Shown here in pieces: positions 46,448 to 57,030 of a DNA stretch of 64,000 bases. The notes beneath the pieces were generated by a model. It was not told where the DNA came from. It worked only from the letters and a program-made list of their open reading frames with translations, and ran no database searches. This stretch comes from Microplitis mediator (Eukaryota > Arthropoda > Insecta > Hymenoptera > Braconidae): contig NC_079974.1 in the NCBI RefSeq assembly GCF_029852145.1, positions 11,471,041-11,535,040 on the forward strand, read 5' to 3'. Both the position numbers and the translations under genes were made by a program. Numbering within the stretch: position 1 is the stretch's first letter; the number at the start of each line of letters is the position of its first letter.

Positions 46448-47284
46448 GCAAGAGAATTGCTAGTAATACAAACTATAACGCAAGTTAATTTCCCGATTTA
46501 CAAAGAATGCAAGTAGATTGCCCTTATTAACAGAATCGCAAGTAAATTGCTAGTATATTACATTAGTGAATAAGCTACGCGTCTTATTACTATGTGATCC
46601 AGGATCGAAGTGATTGACCGATAGTTCAGGGCGTAGGACTAGCCTCGGGACTGTCCCCACTTCACCCTTACGGACATGCGTCGATATGATAATTAGTCAT
46701 GTGACCACGGCACTATGACTTGTGTAGTTTCAGACGGCAACGAGACGGGGAAAAATGGAAACCGTAAAGCTGAGGACGAAGATAACAATTCATATTGTCT
46801 GTATCCCCCCCCCCCCCACCAAGCCAAGGTTACCCTTTTGACCTCTCGTCTAGGTTGTCCGACTGAGAAGAATGATTTAGTTTATTTACAATATTTACAA
46901 TGCGAGTAAATCGCTATAAGAATGGCAAGTACATCGCCGTAACTGCTTGGCAAGTAAATCGCCGTACTTGTGGCAAGTAGATTGCCGTAGTATAAAAAAA
47001 ATTAATTTGACACAAATATTTACAAGTATTGCGAGTAGATCGCCAGATATGCAAGTATATTGCCAGTAAAAAAAATTTTTAATTGCGAGTTGATCGCCAG
47101 TTATACAAGTAAACTGTCGTAATTAGAAAAAAATTAATTTGATAAAAATTTTTACAAGTATTGCGAGTAGATCGCCAGATATGCAAGTAGATTGCCAGTA
47201 ATTAATTTTTCAATTGCGAGTGCATCGCCCGATATTTAATTTTTTCAATTGCGAGTGTATCGCCCGATATACAAGTATATTGCC
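46448..47284. repeat. Array of covarying GCRA-N5-TYGC dyads
   Basis: About 17 units follow GCRA-GTANA-TYGC. Units at 46448, 46509, 46538, 46975, 47051 and 47183 read GCAA...TTGC. Units at 46902, 47031, 47085, 47163, 47216 and 47251 read GCGA...TCGC. Two units mix (GCAA with TCGC near 46925 and 46950), three are decayed, and none reads GCGA with TTGC. Units sit singly or in pairs with about 10-25 bp of AT-rich spacer. A GC-rich segment at 46600-46880 without units interrupts the array. It lies downstream of the gag-protease remnant in that element's direction. Confidence 0.75.
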
Positions 47285-47743
47285 AGTAATTAATTGCAAG
47301 CCGTACGGGATATTGAAAAATATATGGAGTTCAGTCACTCTTTTCAGGTCCACTTCTATCCTGGGACTACGATCTGGATCAGCCTAGAAGTGTATGTTTA
47401 CAGCTTAGGAACTAATAGTACAAGATACTGTAAAAAGAATTTCGAAATTTTTACAGTTAATAATTAAAAACAAAACCATTTTTTTTTTAAAGTCTATGGA
47501 TTGTAAAGAAATAACACTATTTAAAGATTTCGATTATTTAGTCTGCCAACTGCCTCAGACTCGACGCTGTAATTATAAATTATTACAATTGGCAATAATA
47601 AATGAAATGAAATAATGAGATGAATGTGTGTGAGTAGATTAGTTTATTTTAACTGTAGCTCCGAATCGGTAACGTAAAGATTTTCTTATTAACTATTTAA
47701 TATATTAGTTTACTTAGGTTATTATATTATAAGTAATATTTTA
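47285..47743. other. Non-coding stretch beside the gag-protease remnant
   Basis: No gene. It contains the 3' flank of the remnant on the minus strand and no visible pol sequence. Confidence 0.45.
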
Positions 47744-49219
47744 TTATTGTATGAGTAAGAGATTTCGATTATCATTAGCCTCTTCAATTAACGATAGTGA
47801 TTTTAACGATGCTGAATTAAATTGAAGTGTCCTTGAGGAGAATGTGTGAGTTCTTTCACTTGAATTCATTTTCCAAGTGTTTTCTTTCGAGTTCACCTGA
47901 ATGTTAGCTAGCTGCCAAAAATCTAATCCAAGGATGACGGGAGTAGACAATCCTGGTACAACGGTCAACCAAGTGATAATATCGTGGCCGTCTAAGTTTA
48001 TCCAGAAAGGCGCACCACCTCGTGTTTGTGTTGGTTTAGAATTAGCCATAATAACCTCACGAGTATCCATGGGGCCTGATATGAGTTCGTGCAGTTGGTT
48101 TTCTTTAATGCGTTCGTATGCGGCTTCAGAGATGTAGCTGCGTCCACTTCCACTGTCCAGTAATGCGTCAATCCTATGTTGACCAATAAATATGTTGGTG
48201 ACCATCTGACTGACTCTTGACGGAGCTTTAAGATTCGCTGAAGAAGACTTACCACTAGGTTTAACTGTGTCGTCACAAAATTCTGCTGAATGAGTTGGTG
48301 ACTGACTGTAAAGTTTTGAAGCTACGCTTTGACTAGTTTTGATTTTAACTTTAGTAGAATGCGCTTTTTTATGTTTCGTTTTTACTTTAGGTGTTTTAAT
48401 ATTATTTGATTTGTTTATCTTTGTGACTTGACAAGGATCTAATATTTCTGAATAACTTTGAATTTTATTTATCGGAAACGCAAGTTTAATTAAATCTTCG
48501 GTTCGAGTATTTTGAACATCACTGTTGGTATTGTCCATGTATTTTATATTAGCCTGATTGTAAAAATTTTTCGTAGACTTTTGTCGAACTTTTAATCCGG
48601 CTTGAATTCGTAATTGGTCAGTTGTAGGTGCGCAGCATAGATCAGAAACGTGGCCACAACGACTGCAAACAGGTGTATTCTTTACAGTGGTTTGTTGCAC
48701 TGGAACTGATTTTCCCGATTAATTATTTATTAATATTCGTTCTAACTTCACTAGGAACGAATTCATTACTGATTCAAAATTTTGTAGTAAGGCGAAAGAC
48801 TCTGGACTTGACGCGTTTCTTTGAGTGTCAGACTGATTTTTCTTTGGTGATTGAATGCTATTTTGGCTATGATCAGCAATTATGACGTTGATAGAATCGG
48901 GTTCCAGAGATTCTTGCATTAAAGGATTTACGGAACTGTATGTTTGAACTTTAAAGCGTGCTTTTTGTTTATCTGAATTACTATTATAATTAGATTTAAG
49001 AGCATCCGCCGTTGACTGCCATGCACTTATGCGAGTAAATAATCCCGAATAAGTTAAAAAAATTTTATCGGAGAATTTTTGTAAAAAATAAGGATTCAAT
49101 CGAGTAAGTATAATACAAATCTGTTTGGTCTGCGGTAACGGTTCTTCAAGTTGCATAAATGCTCCCTGCATCCGACTGACAAAAAAAACTCCAGTTCCAT
49201 CATTACCTTGCTTAGCTAA
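47744..49219 (-). pseudogene. Gypsy-type gag and aspartic protease remnant
   Basis: Two adjoining minus-strand frames, split by one stop near 48716, give a gag C-terminal region (49171-48719), a short Cys/His segment (CSRCGHVSDLC) resembling an eroded zinc knuckle, and a retropepsin-like domain with ALLDSGSGRSYIS and VILGLDFW. That arrangement is typical of gypsy-type gag-protease. No reverse transcriptase follows; the frame ends at 47744 and then comes the dyad array. The 5' side of gag is cut at 49220 by a dyad-array element. Either pol was deleted or this was a non-autonomous derivative. Confidence 0.75.
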
Positions 49220-49566
49220 CCCTCGCGGTTTTCATGATACGATCTGAACACTGTATTAAAAGAGCATAAACGTAGTCAATAACAAGTAGTTTTACCGTAT
49301 TTATACGGTATATTTGTGAAATTTAATTACGGTATTCCTACAGAGTTTATACGTTCTTTCTACCGTATTGATACATTCTTTCTACCGTAATAATACGGTA
49401 CTTCTATACTGTATTAATACGGCATTTCTATAATATTAATACGGAATTTCTACCGCAATAATACGGCATTTGTGCTGTAATTATAGGGAATTTCTACTAA
49501 ATTTATGCGGCATTTCTACCGAGTTCACATAACAATATTACTGATTCAATAAGGTGTTTATACGGA
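49220..49566. mobile_element. TACCGTA/TACGGTA dyad-array element (family M, copy 2)
   Basis: Opens CCCTCGCGGTTTTCATG inside the gag remnant. Inside are degenerate units such as TACCGTATTTATACGGTA and TACCGTAATAATACGGTA with 7-bp inverted arms. The right side is cut by the LTR at 49567. The opening matches the closing CCGCGAGGG of the array at 380-796 and resembles the CCCTGGCGGTTTT of the element at 62618. Confidence 0.55.
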
Positions 49567-51065
49567 TGTCACGATCGAAGAGAGAAGGTGACAGTTAAAA
49601 GAGGTGGTTTGTATATATGTGAGGTCTTATGGCGATAATAGAGGAGGAAACCAAAAGGGTTGTATGCCCACGGGGTATTATATAAGTACCAGAGGGTTGA
49701 CCTTATTTCGTCCTAGGGATACGCCACAAGGAGGAATTCTCGGTTCAACCTTATGTACTATTTCCATGGGTTTCCAGAGTATCTAGGCTTACGACGATCA
49801 AGGAATTCGGATGTTTTGAGATCCCATACACTCACATGATCGAATGCGTTTGTTGCTTTGGAAAACACGCCCAGGTAGTTATTCTTACCTATCGCGTAAG
49901 TTTACTATTCTAGTACCGAGCGGTTGTACCTGAGTAGACGATTCCCGATAGGACCGGAGGCGTGGCAAGTTGGTCCGGGATTTAAGAGTTGAAAGAAAAC
50001 AGTGGGGAGGTGAACGCTTCTCGAAAGAAACGTGTTCTTACGACCTAGGTTAATATTTTCTAAGTTGGTAATGAGGGCTCGAAATAAATAAAAAGGAAGT
50101 TACGAAATTATAGATGTATTTGATATAAATAATACAAAGATTCTTACAGGTATTGTTAGAACAATTCTGAATATTTCTTACCCCTAATCTTCGGTAGAAG
50201 AGTGTCAGCCGAAGATGCACAACTTTACATAGTCTTTATAACTTAGATATTTAATAATAACCTTACTTTACTTTGCAATTCCTAAAACAAAGCTAATAGA
50301 GTCGCCAAGCGGATACGAGCTTCTATCTATTATTTGAGGTATTGCGAATTTTATTTGGGCCTCGATTTCTAAAAACAAAGCTAATAGAGTCGCCAAGCGG
50401 ATACGAGTTCCTATCGATTGTTTGTAGAGATTCGAGGTTCTGTTTTACGGCTTGAGCCGGAGTAAGCACGCGAGCTTAGACTTTGAACTAGACTGAGGAT
50501 GATCTGAACCAGAGGGTTTATATATTCAAAATTTGAGCCAGAGGGGGTACTGTGTAAACAAAATAATTAAGAATAGTAGGGTTTGACCAAGCCTTATTTG
50601 TTGTAATTCGAGGTCTTTTCCGAATTTGGTCTAGGTAGGGTAATTGTTTAAACAAATAGTGAAGGGAATTATATAATTAGCCCAATTAGAGGGAGTTAAT
50701 TTACGGGCAATAAATGTCTCTTTCAAGGTTTGTTTACAAGTTCGAGTTTCGGGAAAATTGGATTAAAAGTGAAAGGTGGGTCTCATCAGCCAATGCTACT
50801 TGTCTAATGGAAGGCCCTTTCACTTTTCTAGGCGGCACGCGAGCTTAAGCCTTTAATCTTAGAGATGTACCAAGGCTAAAGCAATAAAAAAGCTATAAAA
50901 TTTTGGGAATAATTAATGAATTAGAAAGTGAAAGGTTGGCCCTGGTTTAGATATATCTGTCTCTCCTGCTCTTCTTTGACTCTTATTTTCTATTTTTATA
51001 AACATTATTGAATAATCATGTTACTGGCGCATTGTTTCCGCGTTTCCACATATTCGCATGTGACA
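49567..51065 (-). repeat. LTR of a gypsy-type element
   Basis: 1,499 bp from TGTCACGATCGAAG to CATATTCGCATGTGACA, with inverted TGTCAC/GTGACA ends. On the minus strand a polypurine tract (ATGGGGAGG) directly precedes it, so this is the 3' LTR of a minus-strand element. It includes a two-copy repeat of ACAAAGCTAATAGAGTCGCC (50288 and 50375) and shares its start and several motifs with the solo LTR at 32550-34946. Its partner LTR was not found. Confidence 0.65.
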
Positions 51066-51422
51066 CCTCCCCATTTAGAGTTGTCATCGTCCTCGATGAC
51101 TTTGATTTTAGCAGAATTGCGTAAATATGAGGTAGATTTAGAGTCAGTGAAATTGTGAAACAATGCTAAGACTTATTGCTTTGGTTGCGGGAAGTGCAAC
51201 TTCTGCATTAAGTTTACAATTCTTATGTCGGTATTATGGGTGCGTTTATAATATTTAAAGTGTGATAAGTTGTTACGAAAAGTTATGCTGTCCTTTGAAG
51301 CTCTGGTTATATGTTTTCTAAACGGCTCCCGTAAAGTTCGTTTAAGTCAGGCTGGTTTTGGGTCATCTTGATGTATCTTGTATTGAGTTTTATCCAAAGC
51401 GGAAGTTGTTGTATAATGTTTT
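51066..51422 (-). mobile_element. Internal 3' end of the gypsy-type element, cut by Copia-2
   Basis: Sequence next to the polypurine tract (51066-51074) continues to the Copia-2 target site at 51418-51422. On the minus strand short open segments reach the LTR, but I recognise no domain. The continuation beyond Copia-2 at 56790 soon becomes the promoter of another gene-like unit. Confidence 0.4.
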
Positions 51423-51876
51423 TGTTGGGATAGGCTATGGAAATTTATTTAAAATAAAATATATTTTATAAATCTAATTTTCTTTATTAAAAGTTTGCGT
51501 TTCGAGAAGTGTCTTTACTCGAGAGTAATATCTTTTAGACTAACTTATTTTCTAAAACTATTCCACAGTGAGGCCTAACAACCTCTCCTTTTTCTTAAAA
51601 GTAAATAAAAAATATATATTATTTCATCTTGAAGAAAAACACATTGCCTTACAATTATACAGCACTTGGGCCTCATGTCGTCAAAGATGTCCTTTGACCG
51701 ACCCAAGTACCTAAGGTCATAAAAATCCAGTTCAAACTGGTCTACTTCTCCTCCAAGAGAAAATACACATTCCTAACTTACACCCAATATTATTTTAAAA
51801 GAGAATAAAACATTTACTAAAATAAGAAGAAAATATTAGATTAATTTTTGTACTCAATTATTCAGGGAAATCAACA
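51423..51876 (-). repeat. Copia-2 3' LTR
   Basis: Begins TGTTGGGATAGG and ends GGGAAATCAACA on the + strand. The polypurine tract, CGCCCCCTC on the + strand, follows at once. Confidence 0.92.
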
Positions 51877-52121
51877 CGCCCCCTCAAAAATTAATCTCTA
51901 ACTTAAATTTGAACATAATTAATCTTTAAATATAATAGTAACATTAAACATACAATTTATTTGTAATAAAATAAATTAGTAAAGACACATCTTTCTACGC
52001 AGTCTGGGGGTGCGAACAATATGGCCCAACTAATTTGCAAAGGGATTAGGAAAACCCAGAAAAACCTAATCCGACCATTTACCTTAAATATTGATTACAG
52101 TTACAATATATTTTCTTAAAA

Positions 52122-55100
52122 TTAATTTAAACCCATTTGTGTTCGGAACTCCACAAATTTTGCTCCAGGTAATGACTTTGTCAGTACATCAGCTATCTGT
52201 CGATCTGTTGGCATATAAATTAATTTTATTAAACCTTGTTCAATCTTATCACGTGAGAAATGATATTTTATATCAATATTCCTTGATCTTTTGTGACTTG
52301 AAGGATTACTAGCAATACTTATACAACCATTATTGTCTTCGTAAATTATTATTGGACCTGATATAATTAATTTTAAACTATCAGCTAATGAGCGTAGCCA
52401 TAATGCTTCTCGTGCAGCCTCGTATAGAGCCATATATTCGGCTTCTGATGTCGAACCTGCAACGGATGCTTGCCGTTTTGTTGCCCAGCATATGGTACAG
52501 TGATCAAATAATTTGAATAAGTAACCCGTTGTACTTTTCCTATCATTCTTATCATCTGCCCAATCCGAGTCAACATAGCCACTAATTATATTTACATAAT
52601 CATTACGAATATATGTTAATTTAATATTGCTAGTACCTTTTAAATACCTTAATATTCTTTTAAGATATTGCCACAATGTTTTATTTTTTTTATTCATAAA
52701 TCTGCTTACTATATTAACAGATATACTTAAGTCTGGTCTTGTACAGACCATCAAATACATTAAACAACCTATGACACTTCTACATGGTACATCGTGACTT
52801 TCATCTGAATTTAAAGCTTCGTAATCAATTTTAGTTTCTAGAGGAGTAGTTACAGGTTTGCAATCATACATATTAAATTTATGTAAGACCGAATTAATGT
52901 ATGAATTTTGATCTAGTGTTATAATATTGTCTTTTCTGATTACTCTGATGCCCAAAAATAATTTTATCTCTTTTAAATCTACCATTTTAAATTTATTCAT
53001 TAAATATTCTTTAAATCTATTCATGGTATTGACATCTGCAGTCGCAATAACAAGATCATCAACATATAACACTACATAAATGCTCTTGGAAACATCTTCT
53101 AAGTCTAAAATATAAATACATCTATCTACTGGAGAATTTTGAAATTTAAGTGCTTTCAGAGTTGATTCAAATTCTTCAAACCAACACCGTGCAGCCTGTT
53201 TTAATCCGTACAAAGCTTTATTCAATTTACAAACCTGATTCCTACCGCATTTAATTCCTTCAGGTACTTTCATATATATTTCTTCCTTTAATTTGCCATT
53301 CAAAAATGCTGTTTTGACATCCATATGATGGAGTAACAAATTGTTTTGATTAGCAAATGCAATAATAAATCTAAAACTAGAAATCCTAGCTACCGGCGCA
53401 AAGGTTTCGTCATAATCTACCATGTATTCCTGGCTGAAACCCCTTGCGACTAAACGAGCTTTATACCTTTGCGGATTTCCAAATTCATCATTTTTAATGG
53501 TGAATATCCACTTACAATCTACAATATTCTTATCTTTAGGTTTAGATATTAACGTCCAAGTATTATTAATTAAAAGTGAATCGAGTTCATTTTTAATAGC
53601 ACGCTCCCACTCGACTCTATCATCCCTATTTTTAATCTCATGATATGAACTAGGTACTTTGCCGGTAATTGTTTGAGCGGCCATTATATAGTCATCAGGT
53701 ATACTATCCTCATTATACGAAACCTTCGGATGCCCTCTAATCCTATCACTCCTCCTAGGCTCTAACAAAACTTGTTTATCACTACGGTTTTCTTGAGTGA
53801 AAGACTCTGAAGAATTTGTGTGACCATCTGTTTCAATTACAGATTTATTAGACTCTCGGTCTACTGCTTCATTTTCTTTTTGACTAGGTTCTAATATATC
53901 TGATTTACCATTATCAGATTTATCGTTGTTAGCTACTGGTTTTGACACAGTGTCAGATGCACCAGTTTTAGAGTTTTCATTATTAACTCTTTCAGACCTC
54001 ATTTCAGGCCTGGACTTTAAGAAATTTACTTCGTCCACAATGACATCTCTAACAACGATGAACCTTTCAGTACTCACGTTCCAAACTTTATACCCATTTG
54101 GTGCATAGCCTACTAGTATCCCTTTAAAGGATTTTTCTTCAAATTTTGTTTTAGTAGTTTTATTGTGAATGTATACAGTAGAACCAAATACTTTTAAATA
54201 CTTTAATTGAGGCTTTTTATTATGCCACATTTCGTATGGTGTTTTGTCTTGGCTAAGAGCTCTTGTCGGAGTTAAATTGATAAGATATGTAGCAGTAAGA
54301 ACTGCTTCACCCCAAAAGCTCTTTTCCAAACAAGCACCTGATACCATTGCCCTAGCTCGTTCAGTTATTGTTCTAACCATTCGCTCAGCTACACCATTTA
54401 ATTGTGGGGTATGTGGTACTGTCAAATGATAGCTAATACCTTTTGTCACACAGTAGTCTTTCATCTCATTTGATAGATATTCTCTACCATTATCTATGTA
54501 TAAATTTGTAACTGATAAATTAAAATGAGCCTCACTTTTAGCTACAAAATCTTGAAATGAAGAAAATACATCTGACTTATAAGTGATTAAGTAAACTGAA
54601 CAGTAATGAGTAAACTGATCAATGAAAAGTACATAATAATTTTTATTATCTATTGTAGAAGGAGTGATCGGACCACAAACATCCGAATGTATAATAAACA
54701 ATGGTCTCTTTATATGATTTTTATTTTTAGCTTTAGAAAAAGGTAATCGCGCTTGCTTTCCATTTATACAAGCTTCACACAAATTATCGTTTGGTACAAC
54801 CTGATCTATTTGTTCTAAATCATTTACCATTTGTTTGTTTTTCAATTCTAAGAATTTAAATTTACCCATATGACCTAACCGTTGATGCCATAATTCATAT
54901 TTATTTATTACGTTTTCTATCTGTGTAGTAGAGTTTACCATTTTAATATCAACTATAAATTCAATACCAATTAAATTATTTAATGGCTTACCTTTCATAA
55001 TGGTCTTACCACTTTTGGTTATTACTACACCTTTTTCATCAAATGTAATTTTCATACCAGCTTGCTGCATTCTTTTTACAGAAAGTAAGTTGTACGGCAG

Positions 55101-56216
55101 TTCAGGAGAATACAATACATCTTCTAATACCCCTTGAATACCCTCATTGCTGGTCACGTTCAATGAACCTTTCTTCGTCGCAGTGATGTAGGCCCCATGC
55201 TTGGCAACTGAAATTTTTAATGGTGTTTCTAGATTTCGAAAATGGCTTATAAGATCACTTCTGTTGATAAGGTGATCAGAAGCACCTGAATATAAAATGA
55301 AATTAATTTTATTTTTGTCCTTGTTTTCATTTTTAGTATTTCCAGCCATAAAAGCAAAACCAGAATAGTTTTGATTAGACGGTTCAATTGTTTGAACAGT
55401 TTGAATCGTTCTATTTCTTTCAGCGCCCTGCTGTTTGAGGCTTTTCTTGAAAAGGAAACAATATTTCTTTAAATGACCCTTTTTTTCACAGTAATTGCAT
55501 TTTAGGTTAAAAGAGTTTTTATGAAATTTTGAGGAATGTGATTTATTCTTCTGACGATGAAACTTTGATGATTTGAAATCCTCAAAATTATTCCTATTGG
55601 AGATCCACTTGTGATTTTCCACATGTAAAACTTTTGAACTTGTATCACCACTTTCACTTCTCAATTTCACCTCATGATCTAGTAGTCTAGTTTTAACAAA
55701 CGCTACAGTTAAAGTGTCGTCCGTTAAGGTTTCAATTGCTGTTATTACACCATCATAAGAGGGAGGTAAAGTTAGTAATAGATGTGATACTTTATCGGTT
55801 TCATTTAGTTCCGCGCCTGCTGCTGATAACTCAGTAATTAGGTCTTCAAAAATTGAAAAATGTTTAACTAAAGGTGTGTCACTACTTAATTTTAAACTTA
55901 ATAATCTCTTCCGGAGAGCTAATTGTGTTGCTACACTTTTACGTTCATAAATTGAATCTAATTCTTTCAAAATATCTCTTGCACTTTTGTCTGCTTTTGC
56001 GAAACCAAGAAACGAGTCAGATAAATATTCAATTATAATGCTCTTCGCATTTCTCTCCGCCTGTTTCCACTTATTATCAGGTTCCTTCGGAACCAGATCA
56101 TCAATCACATTAATAAGATCAAGTTCACTTAATAAAGCACGCACTCTGAATTTCCACACACTGTATTTTTCACCATCGAAGGCTTTAATGTTTCTTTTAT
56201 TCTTATAGCTATCCAT
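52122..56216 (-). CDS. Copia-2 gag-pol polyprotein, 1,364 aa
   Basis: A single frame from ATG 56216 to the stop at 52122. Gag occupies about residues 1-235, with a CNYCEKKGHLKKYC zinc knuckle near 240-253. The protease site near residue 308 reads ILYSGASDH, where the family has D-S-G: Tyr replaces the catalytic Asp, by a TAT codon for GAT. Next are the GAG-pre-integrase segment (LWHQRLGH, about 440), the integrase with HSDVCGP (about 509), IDNGREYL (about 570) and the ERMVRT region (about 606), RT with YVDDLVIA (about 1050), and RNase H with DSDWADD (about 1213) and YEDNNG (about 1292). Length is normal for copia. Apart from the protease change everything looks functional. It would make virus-like particles and cDNA for integration. 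Confidence 0.95.
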   Translation of the reverse strand: MDSYKNKRNIKAFDGEKYSVWKFRVRALLSELDLINVIDDLVPKEPDNKWKQAERNAKSIIIEYLSDSFLGFAKADKSARDILKELDSIYERKSVATQLALRKRLLSLKLSSDTPLVKHFSIFEDLITELSAAGAELNETDKVSHLLLTLPPSYDGVITAIETLTDDTLTVAFVKTRLLDHEVKLRSESGDTSSKVLHVENHKWISNRNNFEDFKSSKFHRQKNKSHSSKFHKNSFNLKCNYCEKKGHLKKYCFLFKKSLKQQGAERNRTIQTVQTIEPSNQNYSGFAFMAGNTKNENKDKNKINFILYSGASDHLINRSDLISHFRNLETPLKISVAKHGAYITATKKGSLNVTSNEGIQGVLEDVLYSPELPYNLLSVKRMQQAGMKITFDEKGVVITKSGKTIMKGKPLNNLIGIEFIVDIKMVNSTTQIENVINKYELWHQRLGHMGKFKFLELKNKQMVNDLEQIDQVVPNDNLCEACINGKQARLPFSKAKNKNHIKRPLFIIHSDVCGPITPSTIDNKNYYVLFIDQFTHYCSVYLITYKSDVFSSFQDFVAKSEAHFNLSVTNLYIDNGREYLSNEMKDYCVTKGISYHLTVPHTPQLNGVAERMVRTITERARAMVSGACLEKSFWGEAVLTATYLINLTPTRALSQDKTPYEMWHNKKPQLKYLKVFGSTVYIHNKTTKTKFEEKSFKGILVGYAPNGYKVWNVSTERFIVVRDVIVDEVNFLKSRPEMRSERVNNENSKTGASDTVSKPVANNDKSDNGKSDILEPSQKENEAVDRESNKSVIETDGHTNSSESFTQENRSDKQVLLEPRRSDRIRGHPKVSYNEDSIPDDYIMAAQTITGKVPSSYHEIKNRDDRVEWERAIKNELDSLLINNTWTLISKPKDKNIVDCKWIFTIKNDEFGNPQRYKARLVARGFSQEYMVDYDETFAPVARISSFRFIIAFANQNNLLLHHMDVKTAFLNGKLKEEIYMKVPEGIKCGRNQVCKLNKALYGLKQAARCWFEEFESTLKALKFQNSPVDRCIYILDLEDVSKSIYVVLYVDDLVIATADVNTMNRFKEYLMNKFKMVDLKEIKLFLGIRVIRKDNIITLDQNSYINSVLHKFNMYDCKPVTTPLETKIDYEALNSDESHDVPCRSVIGCLMYLMVCTRPDLSISVNIVSRFMNKKNKTLWQYLKRILRYLKGTSNIKLTYIRNDYVNIISGYVDSDWADDKNDRKSTTGYLFKLFDHCTICWATKRQASVAGSTSEAEYMALYEAAREALWLRSLADSLKLIISGPIIIYEDNNGCISIASNPSSHKRSRNIDIKYHFSRDKIEQGLIKLIYMPTDRQIADVLTKSLPGAKFVEFRTQMGLN

Positions 56217-56320
56217 TGTTTTTATAAATTTAAACTTAAAATATATTTCAAAACTACGTTATTAAAAATACTATTGTATATAAAAATTAATTATTCAATA
56301 CGCGCAATAGTTTCACGTAA

Positions 56321-56335
56321 CCTGGGCCCATAACC
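56321..56335 (-). other. Copia-2 primer-binding site (half tRNA-iMet)
   Basis: GGTTATGGGCCCAGG on the minus strand, immediately inside the 5' LTR. It is the same as in Copia-1, although the two LTRs are unrelated beyond TGTTGGG. Confidence 0.85.
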
Positions 56336-56789
56336 TGTTGGGATAGGCTATGGAAATTTATTTAAAATAAAATATATTTTATAAATCTAATTTTCTTTAT
56401 TAAAAGTTTGCGTTTCGAGAAGTGTCTTTACTCGAGAGTAATATCTTTTAGACTAACTTATTTTCTAAAACTATTCCACAGTGAGGCCTAACAACCTCTC
56501 CTTTTTCTTAAAAGTAAATAAAAAATATATATTATTTCATCTTGAAGAAAAACACATTGCCTTACAATTATACAGCACTTGGGCCTCATGTCGTCAAAGA
56601 TGTCCTTTGACCGACCCAAGTACCTAAGGTCATAAAAATCCAGTTCAAACTGGTCTACTTCTCCTCCAAGAGAAAATACACATTCCTAACTTACACCCAA
56701 TATTATTTTAAAAGAGAATAAAACATTTACTAAAATAAGAAGAAAATATTAGATTAATTTTTGTACTCAATTATTCAGGGAAATCAACA
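56336..56789 (-). repeat. Copia-2 5' LTR
   Basis: 454 bp, TGTTGGGATAGG to GGGAAATCAACA, followed by target duplication GTTTT at 56790-56794. I found no difference from the other LTR. Confidence 0.92.
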
Positions 56790-56947
56790 GTTTTGATTAT
56801 AGATGCGTAGGTGAAAGGTTTCTGTTTGTTTCGTTTAATTTTACTCAAATTTTCTAATTGCTTTCTCTTGATGATGAAAATATTTCGATTTTGAATTTTG
56901 GTTGGTGTTTTGGCCATAAAATTTTCCCACTTTTAGTTTTTGTTTAA

Positions 56948-56984
56948 TATAAAAATTTGAGTTTTCGAGTGTTGAGCATCAGTT
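56948..56984 (+). promoter_or_regulatory. TATA box and initiator of the 57-kb pseudogene
   Basis: TATAAAAA at 56948-56955 lies 33 bp upstream of the A in TCAGTT (56979-56984), matching insect TATA plus initiator spacing. Copia-2 inserted about 150 bp upstream. Confidence 0.55.
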
Positions 56985-57030
56985 TTTCTTGAACTATCTG
57001 TCTCTCAAGAAGTTTCCTTTTATCAAGAAG

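Larger units (their letters stand above)
51423..56789 (-). mobile_element. Copia-2, complete young Ty1/copia element
   Basis: Two 454-bp LTRs (51423-51876 and 56336-56789) look identical base for base. The 5-bp target duplication GTTTT is present on both sides (51418-51422, 56790-56794). Primer site GGTTATGGGCCCAGG (minus strand, 56321-56335) and polypurine tract GAGGGGGCG beside the 3' LTR are intact, and one uninterrupted gag-pol frame fills the interior. Together these show a very recent insertion. Confidence 0.93.
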
